From: Veillonella sp. 3891
Lineage (GTDB): Bacteria > Bacillota > Negativicutes > Veillonellales > Veillonellaceae
Length of the DNA stretch: 64,000 bases
Direction: 5' to 3'
Assembly: GCF_003992315.1 (NCBI RefSeq)
Contig: NZ_RQVE01000002.1
Location: 1-64,000, forward strand
Shown here piece after piece: positions 34,994-44,795 of this stretch (its first letter is position 1; each line of letters begins with the position of its first letter). Below the pieces are notes generated by a model, which was not told the DNA's origin, searched no databases, and saw nothing but the letters and a program-made list of their open reading frames with translations. Position numbers and translations under genes: made by a program.

Positions 34994-35404
34994 TTAGAAC
35001 GGAATTTCTTCACCTGCGCCTGCACCGGAACCTGCACCAAAATCATCAAAATTGGATGCACCACCGTCAAAGGCATCAAATGTTTGCGTATCCAAGGCTT
35101 GGCCCACGAAATTAGCAACCACTTCTGTTACATATCGTTTTGTGCCATCTTGTGCTTCGTAAGAGCGAGTCGCAATACGACCTTCTACAAAACAACGACT
35201 ACCTTTGCGCAAATTTCCCGCAGCCTCTCCTAATTTTCCCCAAGCTACACAGTTTACAAACGCAGTTTGTTCCTTAGTTTCACCGTTTTGATCCACATAA
35301 GTATTGGATGCAGCCACTGTAAAAGTAGCAACAGCTCGACCAGTTTTTGTGTAACGCACCTCAGGGTCACGAGCTAAATTTCCTAAAAGTTGTACAGAAT
35401 TCAT
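34994..35404 (-). CDS. ssb: Single-stranded DNA-binding protein
   Basis: 136 residues, a short SSB. The OB-fold is at residues 1-105 (MNSVQLLGNLARDPEVRYTKTGRAVATFTVA; NCVAWGKLGEAAGNLRKGSRCFVEGRI). A short Gly/Ala/Asp linker leads to the acidic tip EEIPF, which recruits repair and replication proteins. The linker is unusually short. Located between rpsF and rpsR, so this is the essential replication SSB. Confidence 0.97.
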   Translation of the reverse strand: MNSVQLLGNLARDPEVRYTKTGRAVATFTVAASNTYVDQNGETKEQTAFVNCVAWGKLGEAAGNLRKGSRCFVEGRIATRSYEAQDGTKRYVTEVVANFVGQALDTQTFDAFDGGASNFDDFGAGSGAGAGEEIPF

Positions 35405-35425
35405 ATTCTTAACCTCCTTAGGCTA

Positions 35426-35710
35426 TTATTGTTCGTGTTTTACAATCAGGTGTCTAAGAACGTTATCGTCGATTTTAAGTACGCGGTCGATTTCTTTGAT
35501 TTCGCCAGGAGCTGCTTCAAAGTTAATCAATACGTATACGCCATCAGTATGTTTATTTACTGCATACGCTAAACGGCGTTTACCCCAAACGTCAACTTTC
35601 TCAACTGTACCGCCAACACGAGCAATTAAAGCTTCAATTTTATCAAAAGTAGCTTTGTTTGTCTCTTCATCAGCCGGTTTCACAATCACCATGACTTCGT
35701 ATTTGTTCAT
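35426..35710 (-). CDS. rpsF: Ribosomal protein S6
   Basis: 94 residues, ferredoxin-like fold: NKYEVMVIVKPADEETNK, VGGTVEKVDVWGKRRLAYAVNKHTDGVYVLINF, RVLKIDDNVLRHLIVK. It pairs with S18 in the 30S platform. First gene of its operon, behind a TTGCAA/TATAAT promoter and a short leader with a hairpin that may bind the S6-S18 complex for feedback. Good AGGAGG site before the ATG. Confidence 0.97.
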   Translation of the reverse strand: MNKYEVMVIVKPADEETNKATFDKIEALIARVGGTVEKVDVWGKRRLAYAVNKHTDGVYVLINFEAAPGEIKEIDRVLKIDDNVLRHLIVKHEQ

Positions 35711-35723
35711 ACAAAATCACCTC

Positions 35724-35761
35724 CTCTTTCGGACTAACGCCCCTATCTCACATAGGGGTAG
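35724..35761 (-). promoter_or_regulatory. Possible S6:S18 autoregulatory leader hairpin
   Basis: Hairpin CCCCTAT (35740-35746)/ATAGGGG (35752-35758), extended by CTA/TAG, in the rpsF leader. A TCCGAAAG segment follows it before the AGGAGG. S6-S18 feedback motifs in rpsF leaders carry a conserved CCG next to a stem-loop, and this arrangement is similar. The match is by eye only. Confidence 0.4.
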
Positions 35762-35790
35762 GAAGATGCTTACCATCAATAAGCTTTATT

Positions 35791-35819
35791 ATTATACACC
35801 ATTCCACCTAGAGTTGCAA
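35791..35819 (-). promoter_or_regulatory. Promoter of rpsF operon
   Basis: Minus strand TTGCAA (35819-35814), 17 bases, TATAAT (35796-35791), about 80 bases before the rpsF start. Confidence 0.75.
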
Positions 35820-35834
35820 GGAAAACATGAAAAT

Positions 35835-35860
35835 AGACATAGCCCAAAGGAGCCATGTCT
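35835..35860 (-). terminator. Terminator of cstA
   Basis: AGACATaGC (35835-35843) pairs with GCcATGTCT (35852-35860), followed on minus by a T-rich run. It is 33 bases past the cstA stop. Confidence 0.65.
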
Positions 35861-35892
35861 ATCTCATTATAATAGGAATCGTATGTCTTAGA

Positions 35893-37725
35893 TTACGCTT
35901 CTGCTTGTTTTGTTAGTTTAGCATAACTTTCCGCTTCTACTTCTTTTTGCGTTCTATAGTCTTGTGGTAACGTGGATAAACGAATCCAGCTACGAATAGC
36001 CTCTACTAATACAACAAGAATCATAATGAACATTGCCACAGAGAAGGCTACTAAAATCCATTTACCAGCTGGCACATAGTTATAGAATACGTTTTCATAG
36101 TCCGCCGCAACAGCCACTATCGCCATGAGTATGGTCGGCACTCCGGTTACCCATGCATATCGTTTTTTACCTAAACGCATGATAATTGTCGTACTTACAG
36201 CCAATGTCATGGTGCCTAATAGTTGGTTAGATACACCGAATAATGGCCAAATTGTTCCGATGTTACCTTGTAATACGAGGTAGCCCCACATGATACAAAT
36301 CAATGCAGCACAACCATATACGCCAGGAGCCCAATGTTGATCATTGAATTTAGGCCAGTATAAGCCAAGCAATTCTTGTAATAAATAACGACCTACACGA
36401 GTACCTGCATCAATCAATGTCATGATGAATAAAGCTTCAAACATAATACAGAAGTGATACCAATATCCTAATAAGTGGTCCATATTAGGAAGACGAGAGA
36501 AGATATGTGCCATACCTACCGCTAAGGATACGGCGCCACCAGGACGATGCATCAAGTCTTCCCCTACTAACGCCGATAAGGCTGGTAATTCATGTACTTG
36601 AAGACCTAGTGCTCTGAAAGATTCCGCTGTAGAGTTAATCGCAAAATAATCATCTGGATGTAATGCGGTAGCCGCAATCATAGCCATCATGGAAATGAAA
36701 GATTCTGTTAACATACCACCATAACCAATCGGTAATACTTCTCTTTCATTCGTTAACATTTTAGGTGTAGTACCTGTAGCGATAACCGTATGGAAACCAG
36801 ACAAAGCACCACACGCAATAGTAATGAAGATATATGGGAATACAGACCCTTTTAATACAGGACCGCCACCCCAAATATAATCTGTTACCGCTGGCATTTG
36901 AATTTCTGGCATTACAATGATAATACCCAATGCTAATGCGCCAATAGTACCGATTTTAAGGTATGTGGATAGATAATCACGAGGCGCTAATAACAACCAA
37001 ACTGGTAACGCTGCTGCAAAGAAACCATACACAGCTAACATAATTTCGATAGTTTTCAAATCATAAATGAACCAAGATGCATATTCACTAGCTGCAATAT
37101 TAGGTCCATAAATGATAGCCGCAAAGATAAGTGCCACCCCAATAATTGTAGCTTCTTGAATTTTTCCAGGACGCAACCATTGTAGATAAATACCGATAAA
37201 AATAGCAATAGGAATCGTTGCAAATACTGAGAAAAATGCCCAAGCTGAATTATGAAGTGCATTGGCTACTACGACCGCCATACCTGCTAAGGTAATAACA
37301 AGTAAGAACAATGTGGCTAACATAGCTCCTAAACCAGCAATTTTGCTAATCTCTTCACGTGTAATATCCGCAATCGATTTACCATCGTAACGGATAGACG
37401 CAAATAAAATTACCATATCATGGACTGCACCGGCAAATACGGAGCCGATTAAAATCCACAGAGTACCTGGTAAGTACCCGAACTGTGCTGCAATGACTGG
37501 GCCTACCAAAGGACCTGCCCCTGCAATCGCTGCAAAGTGATGACCGAATGTAACCCATTTGTTCGTAGGCACATAATCGTGTCCATCATTGTGTACCATA
37601 GCTGGCGTCATTCGATATTGATCAAGTGTCAACACTTTAGCCGCTATGAATGCCCCGTAAAAGCGATACCCTAACATCAAGATACAGGCTGAGGCAATAA
37701 CTAAATAAATACCATTCATGACCAT
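35893..37725 (-). CDS. cstA: Carbon starvation protein CstA-family transporter
   Basis: 610 residues with about 15 or more hydrophobic segments. The CstA/BtsT family takes up peptides or pyruvate across the inner membrane. Conserved CstA blocks are visible: LTLDQYRMTPAMVHNDGHDYVPTNKWVTFGHHFAAIAGAGPLVGPVIAAQFGYLPG near the N-terminus, then GAVHDMVILFASIRYDG and CGALSGFHTVIATGTTPKML. The ATG at 37725 has GGGGGTG 6 bases upstream. Single-gene unit with a TTGACA-N16-TATAAT promoter. No LytTR sensor pair is nearby. Confidence 0.92.
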   Translation of the reverse strand: MVMNGIYLVIASACILMLGYRFYGAFIAAKVLTLDQYRMTPAMVHNDGHDYVPTNKWVTFGHHFAAIAGAGPLVGPVIAAQFGYLPGTLWILIGSVFAGAVHDMVILFASIRYDGKSIADITREEISKIAGLGAMLATLFLLVITLAGMAVVVANALHNSAWAFFSVFATIPIAIFIGIYLQWLRPGKIQEATIIGVALIFAAIIYGPNIAASEYASWFIYDLKTIEIMLAVYGFFAAALPVWLLLAPRDYLSTYLKIGTIGALALGIIIVMPEIQMPAVTDYIWGGGPVLKGSVFPYIFITIACGALSGFHTVIATGTTPKMLTNEREVLPIGYGGMLTESFISMMAMIAATALHPDDYFAINSTAESFRALGLQVHELPALSALVGEDLMHRPGGAVSLAVGMAHIFSRLPNMDHLLGYWYHFCIMFEALFIMTLIDAGTRVGRYLLQELLGLYWPKFNDQHWAPGVYGCAALICIMWGYLVLQGNIGTIWPLFGVSNQLLGTMTLAVSTTIIMRLGKKRYAWVTGVPTILMAIVAVAADYENVFYNYVPAGKWILVAFSVAMFIMILVVLVEAIRSWIRLSTLPQDYRTQKEVEAESYAKLTKQAEA

Positions 37726-37831
37726 ACATACACCCCCTAAATGTTAGATGAGTCACGCAAAAACATACCTATATATCACATGACATCATCCTATGATCTA
37801 TGCAAAAAAGTAAATTGGTATTTCTAATTTA

Positions 37832-37859
37832 ATTATAGTACACTTTTCATCATTGTCAA
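37832..37859 (-). promoter_or_regulatory. Promoter of cstA
   Basis: Minus strand TTGACA (37859-37854), 16 bases, TATAAT (37837-37832), about 107 bases before the start. Confidence 0.7.
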
Positions 37860-37991
37860 TTTACTATTTCTCATAACAAGTGACATACTTACCTTGTACA
37901 ACCTTGAATTTCCAAGGGTTTTCAAGGATATGAACGTTCTTTATTCTCAATATTACAACAATTCATGGCCACATATAATAGATAGAACCTA

Positions 37992-39002
37992 TTATATTGT
38001 TCTTCTAGTATAGTCATCCAAGAATTGTTTGTACTCTTCTACTACAGAAATAAACGATTCTCGTCCCATTGCTACATTCAAAGCATTCCTCCAACGTGCC
38101 GCTTCTGGTAAACCTTTAATATAGAAACTAGCATGAGTCCGAATTTCTCGTGTAGCTAAATCCACACCTTTATAGTGGCATAGCGAATCATAATGACGTA
38201 AGAGCATAGCAATGCGTTCCACACCCGTTGGATATGGACGATAGTGTCCCGTTTCTAGATATTCTTTAATCTGTTGAAATAACCAAGGATTTCCTTGTGC
38301 TGCACGACCTATGAGCATTGCATCACAACCAGTATATTCTAGCAAGGCTTTTGCACTTTCAGGGGAATTGACGTCACCATTGCCAATGACAGGAATGGTT
38401 AACGCTGATTTTACCTCTTTAATGTAATCCCAATTGGCTTTACCGCTATACATCTGTTCACGGGTACGACCATGCACGGCTACAGCAGCGACCCCTACGG
38501 ATTCCATGCGTTGTGCCATATCTACTACATTGATAGATGTGTCATCCCAGCCTAGGCGCAATTTGACCGTCACCGGAATTTGCACCGCCTTCACAGCTGA
38601 TTCTGCCACCTTCATGGCTAACTCTGGAGTCTTCATCAATGCCGAGCCATCTCCAGAGGATACTACTTTCTTCACTGGGCAGCCCATATTAATATCTACT
38701 ATCGGTGCCCCCGCTGCCTCTACCACTTTTGCACCAATGGCAATGGCTTCTGGGTCTGACCCAAAAATTTGCATAGACACAGGCTGTTCTACTGCTTCCA
38801 TATAGAGTAATTCTTTTGTATGTTCATTATTATATTTAATCCCCATGGCACTGACCATTTCCGTACATACGAAAGAGGCCCCCATTTCTTTTGCTAATAA
38901 GCGATAGGACACATCGCTAAATCCAGCCATGGGCGCTAACCCAATACGGCCAGGAATTGTGACATGTCCTATGTGCCAGGATTCATTATTGATTTCTTTC
39001 AT
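37992..39002 (-). CDS. dusB: tRNA-dihydrouridine synthase B
   Basis: 336 residues, FMN enzyme reducing uridines in the tRNA D-loop. TIM barrel motifs: [62 protein letters not shown] with the catalytic Cys, [34 protein letters not shown] and [15 protein letters not shown]. It overlaps coaX by 17 bases at its start. The C-terminal helical tRNA-binding domain follows. A short AT-rich inverted repeat (37973-37997) spans its stop codon. Confidence 0.95.
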   Translation of the reverse strand: MKEINNESWHIGHVTIPGRIGLAPMAGFSDVSYRLLAKEMGASFVCTEMVSAMGIKYNNEHTKELLYMEAVEQPVSMQIFGSDPEAIAIGAKVVEAAGAPIVDINMGCPVKKVVSSGDGSALMKTPELAMKVAESAVKAVQIPVTVKLRLGWDDTSINVVDMAQRMESVGVAAVAVHGRTREQMYSGKANWDYIKEVKSALTIPVIGNGDVNSPESAKALLEYTGCDAMLIGRAAQGNPWLFQQIKEYLETGHYRPYPTGVERIAMLLRHYDSLCHYKGVDLATREIRTHASFYIKGLPEAARWRNALNVAMGRESFISVVEEYKQFLDDYTRRTI

Positions 39003-39753
39003 AAATAAGTCGTAATCCTTCTAATGTCATCATTGGATCAATGTGATCAATCACATCAGTTTCTGCACTAATGAGAGACGCTAAACCTCCAGTAGCCACT
39101 ACTTTTGTGTCCTCTGGCATTTCTCGTTTCATACGGGCCACAATGCCTTCCACCTGTCCAACATACCCAAATAATACACCTGCCTGCATGGCACCAACTG
39201 TGTTGCGACCAATGACAGGACCAGGATTTTTAATTTCAATTCTTGGTAACTTAGCTGTGCGACCAAATAAGGCTTCTGCAGAGATGCCAATCCCCGGAGA
39301 AATGGCTCCGCCCAAGTACACACCACCATCTAATACAGCAGAATATGTCGTAGCTGTACCAAAATCAATGATAATTAAGTTGCCGCCATATTTTTCATAA
39401 GCAGCCACTGCGTCTACAATTAAATCCGCTCCTAGTTCACGTGGGTTTTCATATTTAATAGAAATACCAGTTTTAATGCCAGGCCCTACGAATAATGGCT
39501 TCTTATGAAAATAGCGCAAGCATACGCGCTCTAACGTAGGGTTCAAAGGAGGTACTACAGAGGAAATAATAACTGCTTCTACATCCTCTTTATTCACCTT
39601 TGGGTCATGAAGAAATAAATTGCTCAACAACATACCATATTCATCGGTAGTTCTTCCACGATCAGTAGAAATGCGCCAATGAGCCATAATTTCTTTTCCC
39701 TCATATACGCCTAATACGATATTCGTATTCCCTACGTCTACAACTAATAACAT
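38986..39753 (-). CDS. coaX: Type III pantothenate kinase
   Basis: 255 residues from the ATG at 39753 (GGAGGA 8 bases upstream), right after the birA stop. First step of coenzyme A synthesis. Motifs: [19 protein letters not shown] (phosphate 1), [50 protein letters not shown] (phosphate 2) and [11 protein letters not shown]. In Firmicute order birA-coaX-dusB. Confidence 0.96.
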   Translation of the reverse strand: MLLVVDVGNTNIVLGVYEGKEIMAHWRISTDRGRTTDEYGMLLSNLFLHDPKVNKEDVEAVIISSVVPPLNPTLERVCLRYFHKKPLFVGPGIKTGISIKYENPRELGADLIVDAVAAYEKYGGNLIIIDFGTATTYSAVLDGGVYLGGAISPGIGISAEALFGRTAKLPRIEIKNPGPVIGRNTVGAMQAGVLFGYVGQVEGIVARMKREMPEDTKVVATGGLASLISAETDVIDHIDPMMTLEGLRLIYERNQ

Positions 39754-39754
39754 C

Positions 39755-40738
39755 TTAATATCCTCCTCCAGTGGAGCGTATAGACACATCCCCTGCTATG
39801 ATACGTTCCTCACGTCCATCCTCTAATTGAACGATCAGATTTCCATCTCTATCTAAATCTTTAGCGTACCCTATGTAATCTTTGTCTGGCGCTTTTACCA
39901 ACACCTCTTTATATAAAGTTACACTATACTGTTTCCATTCTTCTAAAGTAGAATCAAAACCTTCATTACATACCTTTTCATACTGTTCTTCTAAAGCTTT
40001 TAAAATCACAGCAAAGGCTTCTTTACGATTTACCTCTATACCTGCTATGGCAAAGGACATAACCTTATCCTTCAAATCCTCACTGACTTCTTCAATAGTC
40101 GTATGTGTGTTGATCCCAATCCCTAACACAATGTAGTTAATCTCTTCCATGGTACCATTCATTTCTGTTAAAATGCCCACCATTTTACGAGACCCTACCA
40201 ATATATCGTTAGGCCATTTAATGCCCGCCTCTGAAAGACCCAACTCACGGAATGCTTTTACCAAGGCAACACCTGCCATCAATGTACACTTTGAAGCTTC
40301 CATAGGCAAAAATTTAGGCCTTAGAATTAAGCTAAACCAAAGCCCTTTTCCATATGGTGAATACCAACCTCTAGATAAGCGACCACGACCGGAAGATTGT
40401 TCTTCTGCACACACCACAGTTCCCTCTGGAACTCCATCCATGGCTAACGCCTTGGCAATGCTATTCGTAGATTCTAATCGTTCTTCGTACACATAATAGC
40501 GTCCAAAGGATTTTGTTTGCAGTACCCCTTCCATCTCTTCAGGGCTAATCAAATTTGGCTCCTCTAGTAATCGATATCCCTTCTTTGTAAAGGATTCGAT
40601 GACATAGCCACGTTTGCGCAACACTTCTATATGCTTCCAAATCGCTGTGCGCGACACATGGCAAGCCTCTGACATAGCTTGTCCTGATACAAATTGATCT
40701 CTGTTTTCTTTTAAAAAGTCTAGTATTTCATCTCTCAC
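39755..40738 (-). CDS. birA: Biotin-protein ligase / biotin repressor
   Basis: 327 residues, bifunctional. The N-terminal winged HTH ([29 protein letters not shown]) is at residues 17-46. The ligase domain follows: [48 protein letters not shown] with the biotinyl-AMP loop GRGRLSR, and [19 protein letters not shown], then the C-terminal SH3-like domain. It biotinylates carboxylase carrier proteins, such as the partner of the carboxyltransferase at 46 kb, and represses biotin genes. Confidence 0.96.
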   Translation of the reverse strand: MRDEILDFLKENRDQFVSGQAMSEACHVSRTAIWKHIEVLRKRGYVIESFTKKGYRLLEEPNLISPEEMEGVLQTKSFGRYYVYEERLESTNSIAKALAMDGVPEGTVVCAEEQSSGRGRLSRGWYSPYGKGLWFSLILRPKFLPMEASKCTLMAGVALVKAFRELGLSEAGIKWPNDILVGSRKMVGILTEMNGTMEEINYIVLGIGINTHTTIEEVSEDLKDKVMSFAIAGIEVNRKEAFAVILKALEEQYEKVCNEGFDSTLEEWKQYSVTLYKEVLVKAPDKDYIGYAKDLDRDGNLIVQLEDGREERIIAGDVSIRSTGGGY

Positions 40739-40907
40739 GGCTTGTCGCCTCCTTACCTGTAGCGAGGTTTACAATACGATTGTACAGAGGTCCTACATAA
40801 AATGCAAGTCTTTTCTAAGTATTTCACCGCTCCTAGCTATGCGAATTTGGTACACCTAAATAAGATTCACTATACGCACAGCATTAAATTCTTCCTAACA
40901 CGCACAA

Positions 40908-40937
40908 AAGGTATCTTCCCCGATGGGAAGATACCTT
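40908..40937 (-). terminator. Terminator of ftsH
   Basis: Perfect 13-bp stem AAGGTATCTTCCC (40908-40920) and GGGAAGATACCTT (40925-40937), loop CGAT, then TTTTG on minus. Confidence 0.92.
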
Positions 40938-40954
40938 GGCTATAGCATCTCAGA

Positions 40955-42862
40955 TTATTCTTTTGATGTATCAATTTTTTCTGGCATCACGATACCAGCT
41001 GCTTCTAGAGGAGTTTTCTTACTATTTTCTTCCTCCTCTACTTTTGCTTGTGCCTCTTCTGGACTTAATAAAGTGCCATAGCGATACAAGTTTTCCACTT
41101 GTTTAGCATCAATTGTTTCTTCTTCCAATAAAGCTTTCGCCATATTGTGTAAGAAATCAATATTTTCTGTTAACAAGTTCATCACATCTCCGTATGCTTC
41201 TGCTACGATACGATGCATTTCGTTATCAATTTTTTCAGCCACTGCTTCGCCATAATTGCGTTCAGAACCTAAGCTTTTACCTAAGAAGACTTGTTCTTGA
41301 TGTTCACCAAATACCAATGGTCCTAACTCATCGCTCATACCTAAACGAGTAATCATTTCACGAGCAATGTTCGTCACCATTTGCAAGTCCCCAGAGGCAC
41401 CACTACTGATTTCTTTCAGCACTATAGCCTCTGCACAACGGCCACCCAAAGCCACGCGAATTTGCGCCAACAATTGGGAACGAGTCATATAATTTTTCTC
41501 TTCTTGTGGAAGCATCATAGTGTAACCACCTGCGCTACCACGAGGAATGATTGTTACCTTATGCACTGGATCTGCATTTGGCCATAAATGAGCCACAATA
41601 GCATGACCAGATTCATGGTAGGCTGTCAATTCACGTTCTTTTTCACTTACCACATGACTTCTGCGCTCAGGGCCGTAGCTTACTTTTTCACTAGCCTCTT
41701 CTAAGTCATGCATGGAAATCGTTTTACGATCTTGACGAGCTGCCAATAAGGCTGCTTCATTTAATAAATTACTCAAATCAGCACCAGTAAAGCCAGGCAC
41801 TTTTTTCGCAATAGTTTTTAAATCTACATCTGGATCCAACGGTTTATTACGAGCATGAACTTGTAAAATCGCTTCACGACCACGAAGATCTGGACGACCT
41901 ACTGTCACTTGACGGTCAAAACGACCTGGGCGCAATAATGCTGGGTCTAAGATATCTGGGCGGTTCGTAGCAGCAATGGTAATAATGCCTTCGTTAGCAC
42001 CGAAACCATCCATTTCTACCAATAATTGGTTCAAGGTTTGTTCACGTTCATCATGACCGCCACCTAGACCGGCGCCACGTTGACGACCTACCGCATCAAT
42101 TTCATCGATGAAGATAATGCATGGTGCATTTTTCTTAGCTTGACTAAATAAGTCACGCACACGAGAGGCACCGACGCCGACGAACATTTCTACAAAGTCA
42201 GAACCACTGATCGTAAAGAATGGAACCCCTGCTTCTCCTGCTACGGCGCGAGCTAGTAAAGTTTTACCTGTACCTGGAGGGCCAAATAATAAGACCCCTT
42301 TCGGAATTTTAGCGCCAATCGCATTGAATTTGCCAGGATTACGCAAAAATTCAACGACTTCTTCTAATTCTTGTTTCGCCTCATCTGCGCCAGCCACATC
42401 TTTAAAGGTCACATTTACTTTACCTTCCCCTTGCATTTTAGCACGAGATTTACCAAAGTTCATAACACGACCAGATCCACCTTGCGTAGATTGCATCATA
42501 AAGAACCAGAATCCAATAATCAATACAATTGGTAAGGCAGATGTTAATAAACTAACCCACCAAGCTGGTTGCTCAGGAGGTTGCGCCGTCACATCTACAC
42601 CACCTTCGGACAATTTTGCAAAAATACCTGCATCACTCGGTGCATAGGTTGCAAATTCTGTGCCGGATTTTAATTTACCTGTAATCGAATGATCCCCTGT
42701 AATTGTGACACTCTCTACATTTTTTCGTTGTACCTCTTGCAGGAACGATGTATATGTAATTTCTGATTTATTTTTAGTACCTTCAGAAAAAGAGTTAATT
42801 GCTGCCACTGCGGCCACAATTATCAACAAATAGAGGAGTACATTTTTTAAGCCTCGCTTCAA
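40955..42862 (-). CDS. ftsH: ATP-dependent zinc metalloprotease FtsH
   Basis: About 635 residues. Membrane-anchored AAA protease degrading misfolded or regulatory membrane proteins. Two N-terminal membrane segments flank a periplasmic domain. AAA motifs: [29 protein letters not shown], and SRH region RPGRFDRQ; zinc site HESGHA. I place the start at the TTG at 42862 because AAGGAG lies 6 bases before it; the ATG at 42880 (adding six residues) has no ribosome-binding site. Downstream of hpt. Confidence 0.95.
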   Translation of the reverse strand: MKRGLKNVLLYLLIIVAAVAAINSFSEGTKNKSEITYTSFLQEVQRKNVESVTITGDHSITGKLKSGTEFATYAPSDAGIFAKLSEGGVDVTAQPPEQPAWWVSLLTSALPIVLIIGFWFFMMQSTQGGSGRVMNFGKSRAKMQGEGKVNVTFKDVAGADEAKQELEEVVEFLRNPGKFNAIGAKIPKGVLLFGPPGTGKTLLARAVAGEAGVPFFTISGSDFVEMFVGVGASRVRDLFSQAKKNAPCIIFIDEIDAVGRQRGAGLGGGHDEREQTLNQLLVEMDGFGANEGIITIAATNRPDILDPALLRPGRFDRQVTVGRPDLRGREAILQVHARNKPLDPDVDLKTIAKKVPGFTGADLSNLLNEAALLAARQDRKTISMHDLEEASEKVSYGPERRSHVVSEKERELTAYHESGHAIVAHLWPNADPVHKVTIIPRGSAGGYTMMLPQEEKNYMTRSQLLAQIRVALGGRCAEAIVLKEISSGASGDLQMVTNIAREMITRLGMSDELGPLVFGEHQEQVFLGKSLGSERNYGEAVAEKIDNEMHRIVAEAYGDVMNLLTENIDFLHNMAKALLEEETIDAKQVENLYRYGTLLSPEEAQAKVEEEENSKKTPLEAAGIVMPEKIDTSKE

Positions 42863-42937
42863 ATTTTTCTCCTTTCTCATCTATAATCTAAATTGATACT
42901 TATTTATCATATCAAATTTCGTCGAATATATCAACGA

Positions 42938-43474
42938 TTATTGATAGACTTCTTCTTTCAAAATGCCAATATAAGGCAATTGACGATATTTTTCATCGTA
43001 GTCTAAACCATAACCAATCACAAACTCATCAGGGATAATAAATCCTTCATAGTCTACATGGACATCTACTTTGCGACGATCTGGTTTATTCAATAAGGAA
43101 CAAAGACGAACGCTTGCTGCCTTACGAGATTGTAAGTTTTCTAGTAGATAAGACAAAGTAGTCCCTGTATCTACAATATCTTCTACTACAATGACGTGTT
43201 TTCCTTCTACAGGACGGTCTAAATCCTTTAGAATGCGCACAACGCCACTGCTCACCGTGCTACTACCATAGCTAGAGCAAGAAATAAAATCCATTTTTAC
43301 ATCGCCTTCAATATGACGTGCTAAATCTGTAAAGAATACAATAGCCCCTTTTAATACGCCTACAAGGACAATTTCTTTACCTTTATAATCTTCTGTAATT
43401 TGACGGCCTAATTCCGCCACTCGTTTTTGAATTTGTTCTTCTGAAAGTAATAATTCTTTCACTTCTGGTATCAT
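42938..43474 (-). CDS. hpt: Hypoxanthine phosphoribosyltransferase
   Basis: 178 residues. Salvages hypoxanthine and guanine with PRPP. PRPP motif VIVVEDIVDTGTTLSYLL is at about residues 93-110, with VLVGVLKGAIVFFTDLARHI and the C-terminal DEFVIGYGLDYDEKYRQLPYIG. AAGGAG 5-6 bases before the ATG. Located between tilS and ftsH as in most Firmicutes, and the second purine phosphoribosyltransferase of the window after xpt. Confidence 0.96.
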   Translation of the reverse strand: MIPEVKELLLSEEQIQKRVAELGRQITEDYKGKEIVLVGVLKGAIVFFTDLARHIEGDVKMDFISCSSYGSSTVSSGVVRILKDLDRPVEGKHVIVVEDIVDTGTTLSYLLENLQSRKAASVRLCSLLNKPDRRKVDVHVDYEGFIIPDEFVIGYGLDYDEKYRQLPYIGILKEEVYQ

Positions 43475-43496
43475 AGTAACTCCTTATTAGTTAGGT

Positions 43497-44795
43497 CTAT
43501 TTCTTTTCTATGTCAGTACATAGAACAATCTTAATTGTATCATATGACGTCAAAACTTGCACCTGACGAAAGCTAAATTCTTTTCCTTTTGGCCCTTTTA
43601 CCAGTGAAAGTAAGCTATCCATCACCGTTTGACTCAACTGTTCTGGTCGTACATAGGGACTTAATATTCGTTTCCACAACCGATTCACTAAAGCAGCATG
43701 CTCACCCATCAAACCTCGTTTATCCAACACTATGCTATCACCAGCATGACTGACATAGTCCATTTCTAACCGTGTCACTGCTTGCTCGAAATAGGCGGCA
43801 TCACATTGTGCCAACGCTCCTAAGCGGCACAAAGCATGTACCGTTTGCGGATACCGCTCTGCACAAGTAGGTAGTAACACTTGGCGAATCCAATTTCTAT
43901 CATAGGTCGTATCTAGATTTGTTGCATCTTCTCCATAAAAACAATGTAGCCACTTCGCATAGTCTTGTAATACTTGCTTGGGCACAGTTAAACAAGGTCG
44001 CCACACATCTTCCGTTATAGTCTTCATACCTTGCAAGCCCTCTAGTCCAGATCCACGCAATACATGGGCTAAAATGGTTTCCCCTTGATCGTCTAAGTGA
44101 TGGGCTGTCACAATATATTCATACCCTTTGTCCTCTGCAATGTCTCGCAAATGTTCATACCGTAGTTGACGCCCCATCATTTCAAAAGATATCCCTGCTT
44201 CTTTGGCCTTTTCCATGACATCTTCTTTCACCGTATAGCACGGCATCCCAAATTGTAGAGCATACCATTCTACCAAGGTAACTTCTTCCGATGCTTCTGG
44301 TCTTAGACCATGGTCCATCGTAAATACACCTACATTGGTGAAACCTTCTAGATACAGATAATGTAACAAAGCAATGGAATCTACCCCACCAGAACAAGCG
44401 AGCAATACAGGTGTATCCTTTGTCATCACGTCACCCATAGCTTCTGTGACCGCTTGTCGCAACCGTAACAGAGTAGCCCACATATCTCCATACAACGTTT
44501 TTTCTTGACTACGATTCATCGTCCTAGTGCAGTGAAACATGCGGTGCCGATACGTATGATACTGATTGATACAATCTTCCCCATAGAATGTATTCAACAC
44601 AGTGCGACTGTGGTCCACTTGATCTGCCAGTTCTTCCATCGTCAGCAAGGGCACTACCATCTCCACATGTTTCCGTGTTTCATTTGCTTTTTCCACTTCA
44701 ATAACGGTGTGAAAGTCCCCTTGGCTTTCATAGGCATCTAATAAACTATCCACCAAGGTTGCCCAAAAATAATAGCTTTCTTTATCTTCCACCAT
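43497..44795 (-). CDS. tilS: tRNA(Ile)-lysidine synthase with N-terminal extension
   Basis: 432 residues. Modifies C34 of tRNA-Ile2 (CAT) to lysidine. PP-loop SGGVDS is at residues 135-140, followed by ITAHHLDDQGETILAHVLRGSGLEGLQGM and RNWIRQVLLP. In typical TilS the PP-loop is near residue 30, so about 105 extra residues precede it. That extension has the segments MEELADQVDHSRTVLNTFYGEDCINQYHTYRHRMFHC and looks helical; I recognise no domain. The frame is open, the ATG at 44795 has GGGTGG about 10 bases upstream, and it overlaps ppx by 14 bases. The C-terminal TilS domain seems reduced. Confidence 0.88.
   Translation of the reverse strand: MVEDKESYYFWATLVDSLLDAYESQGDFHTVIEVEKANETRKHVEMVVPLLTMEELADQVDHSRTVLNTFYGEDCINQYHTYRHRMFHCTRTMNRSQEKTLYGDMWATLLRLRQAVTEAMGDVMTKDTPVLLACSGGVDSIALLHYLYLEGFTNVGVFTMDHGLRPEASEEVTLVEWYALQFGMPCYTVKEDVMEKAKEAGISFEMMGRQLRYEHLRDIAEDKGYEYIVTAHHLDDQGETILAHVLRGSGLEGLQGMKTITEDVWRPCLTVPKQVLQDYAKWLHCFYGEDATNLDTTYDRNWIRQVLLPTCAERYPQTVHALCRLGALAQCDAAYFEQAVTRLEMDYVSHAGDSIVLDKRGLMGEHAALVNRLWKRILSPYVRPEQLSQTVMDSLLSLVKGPKGKEFSFRQVQVLTSYDTIKIVLCTDIEKK

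Noticed and set aside
37973-37997. Terminator of dusB
   Set aside because: A perfect 9-bp stem, but A/T only and overlapping the stop codon; too weak to call.
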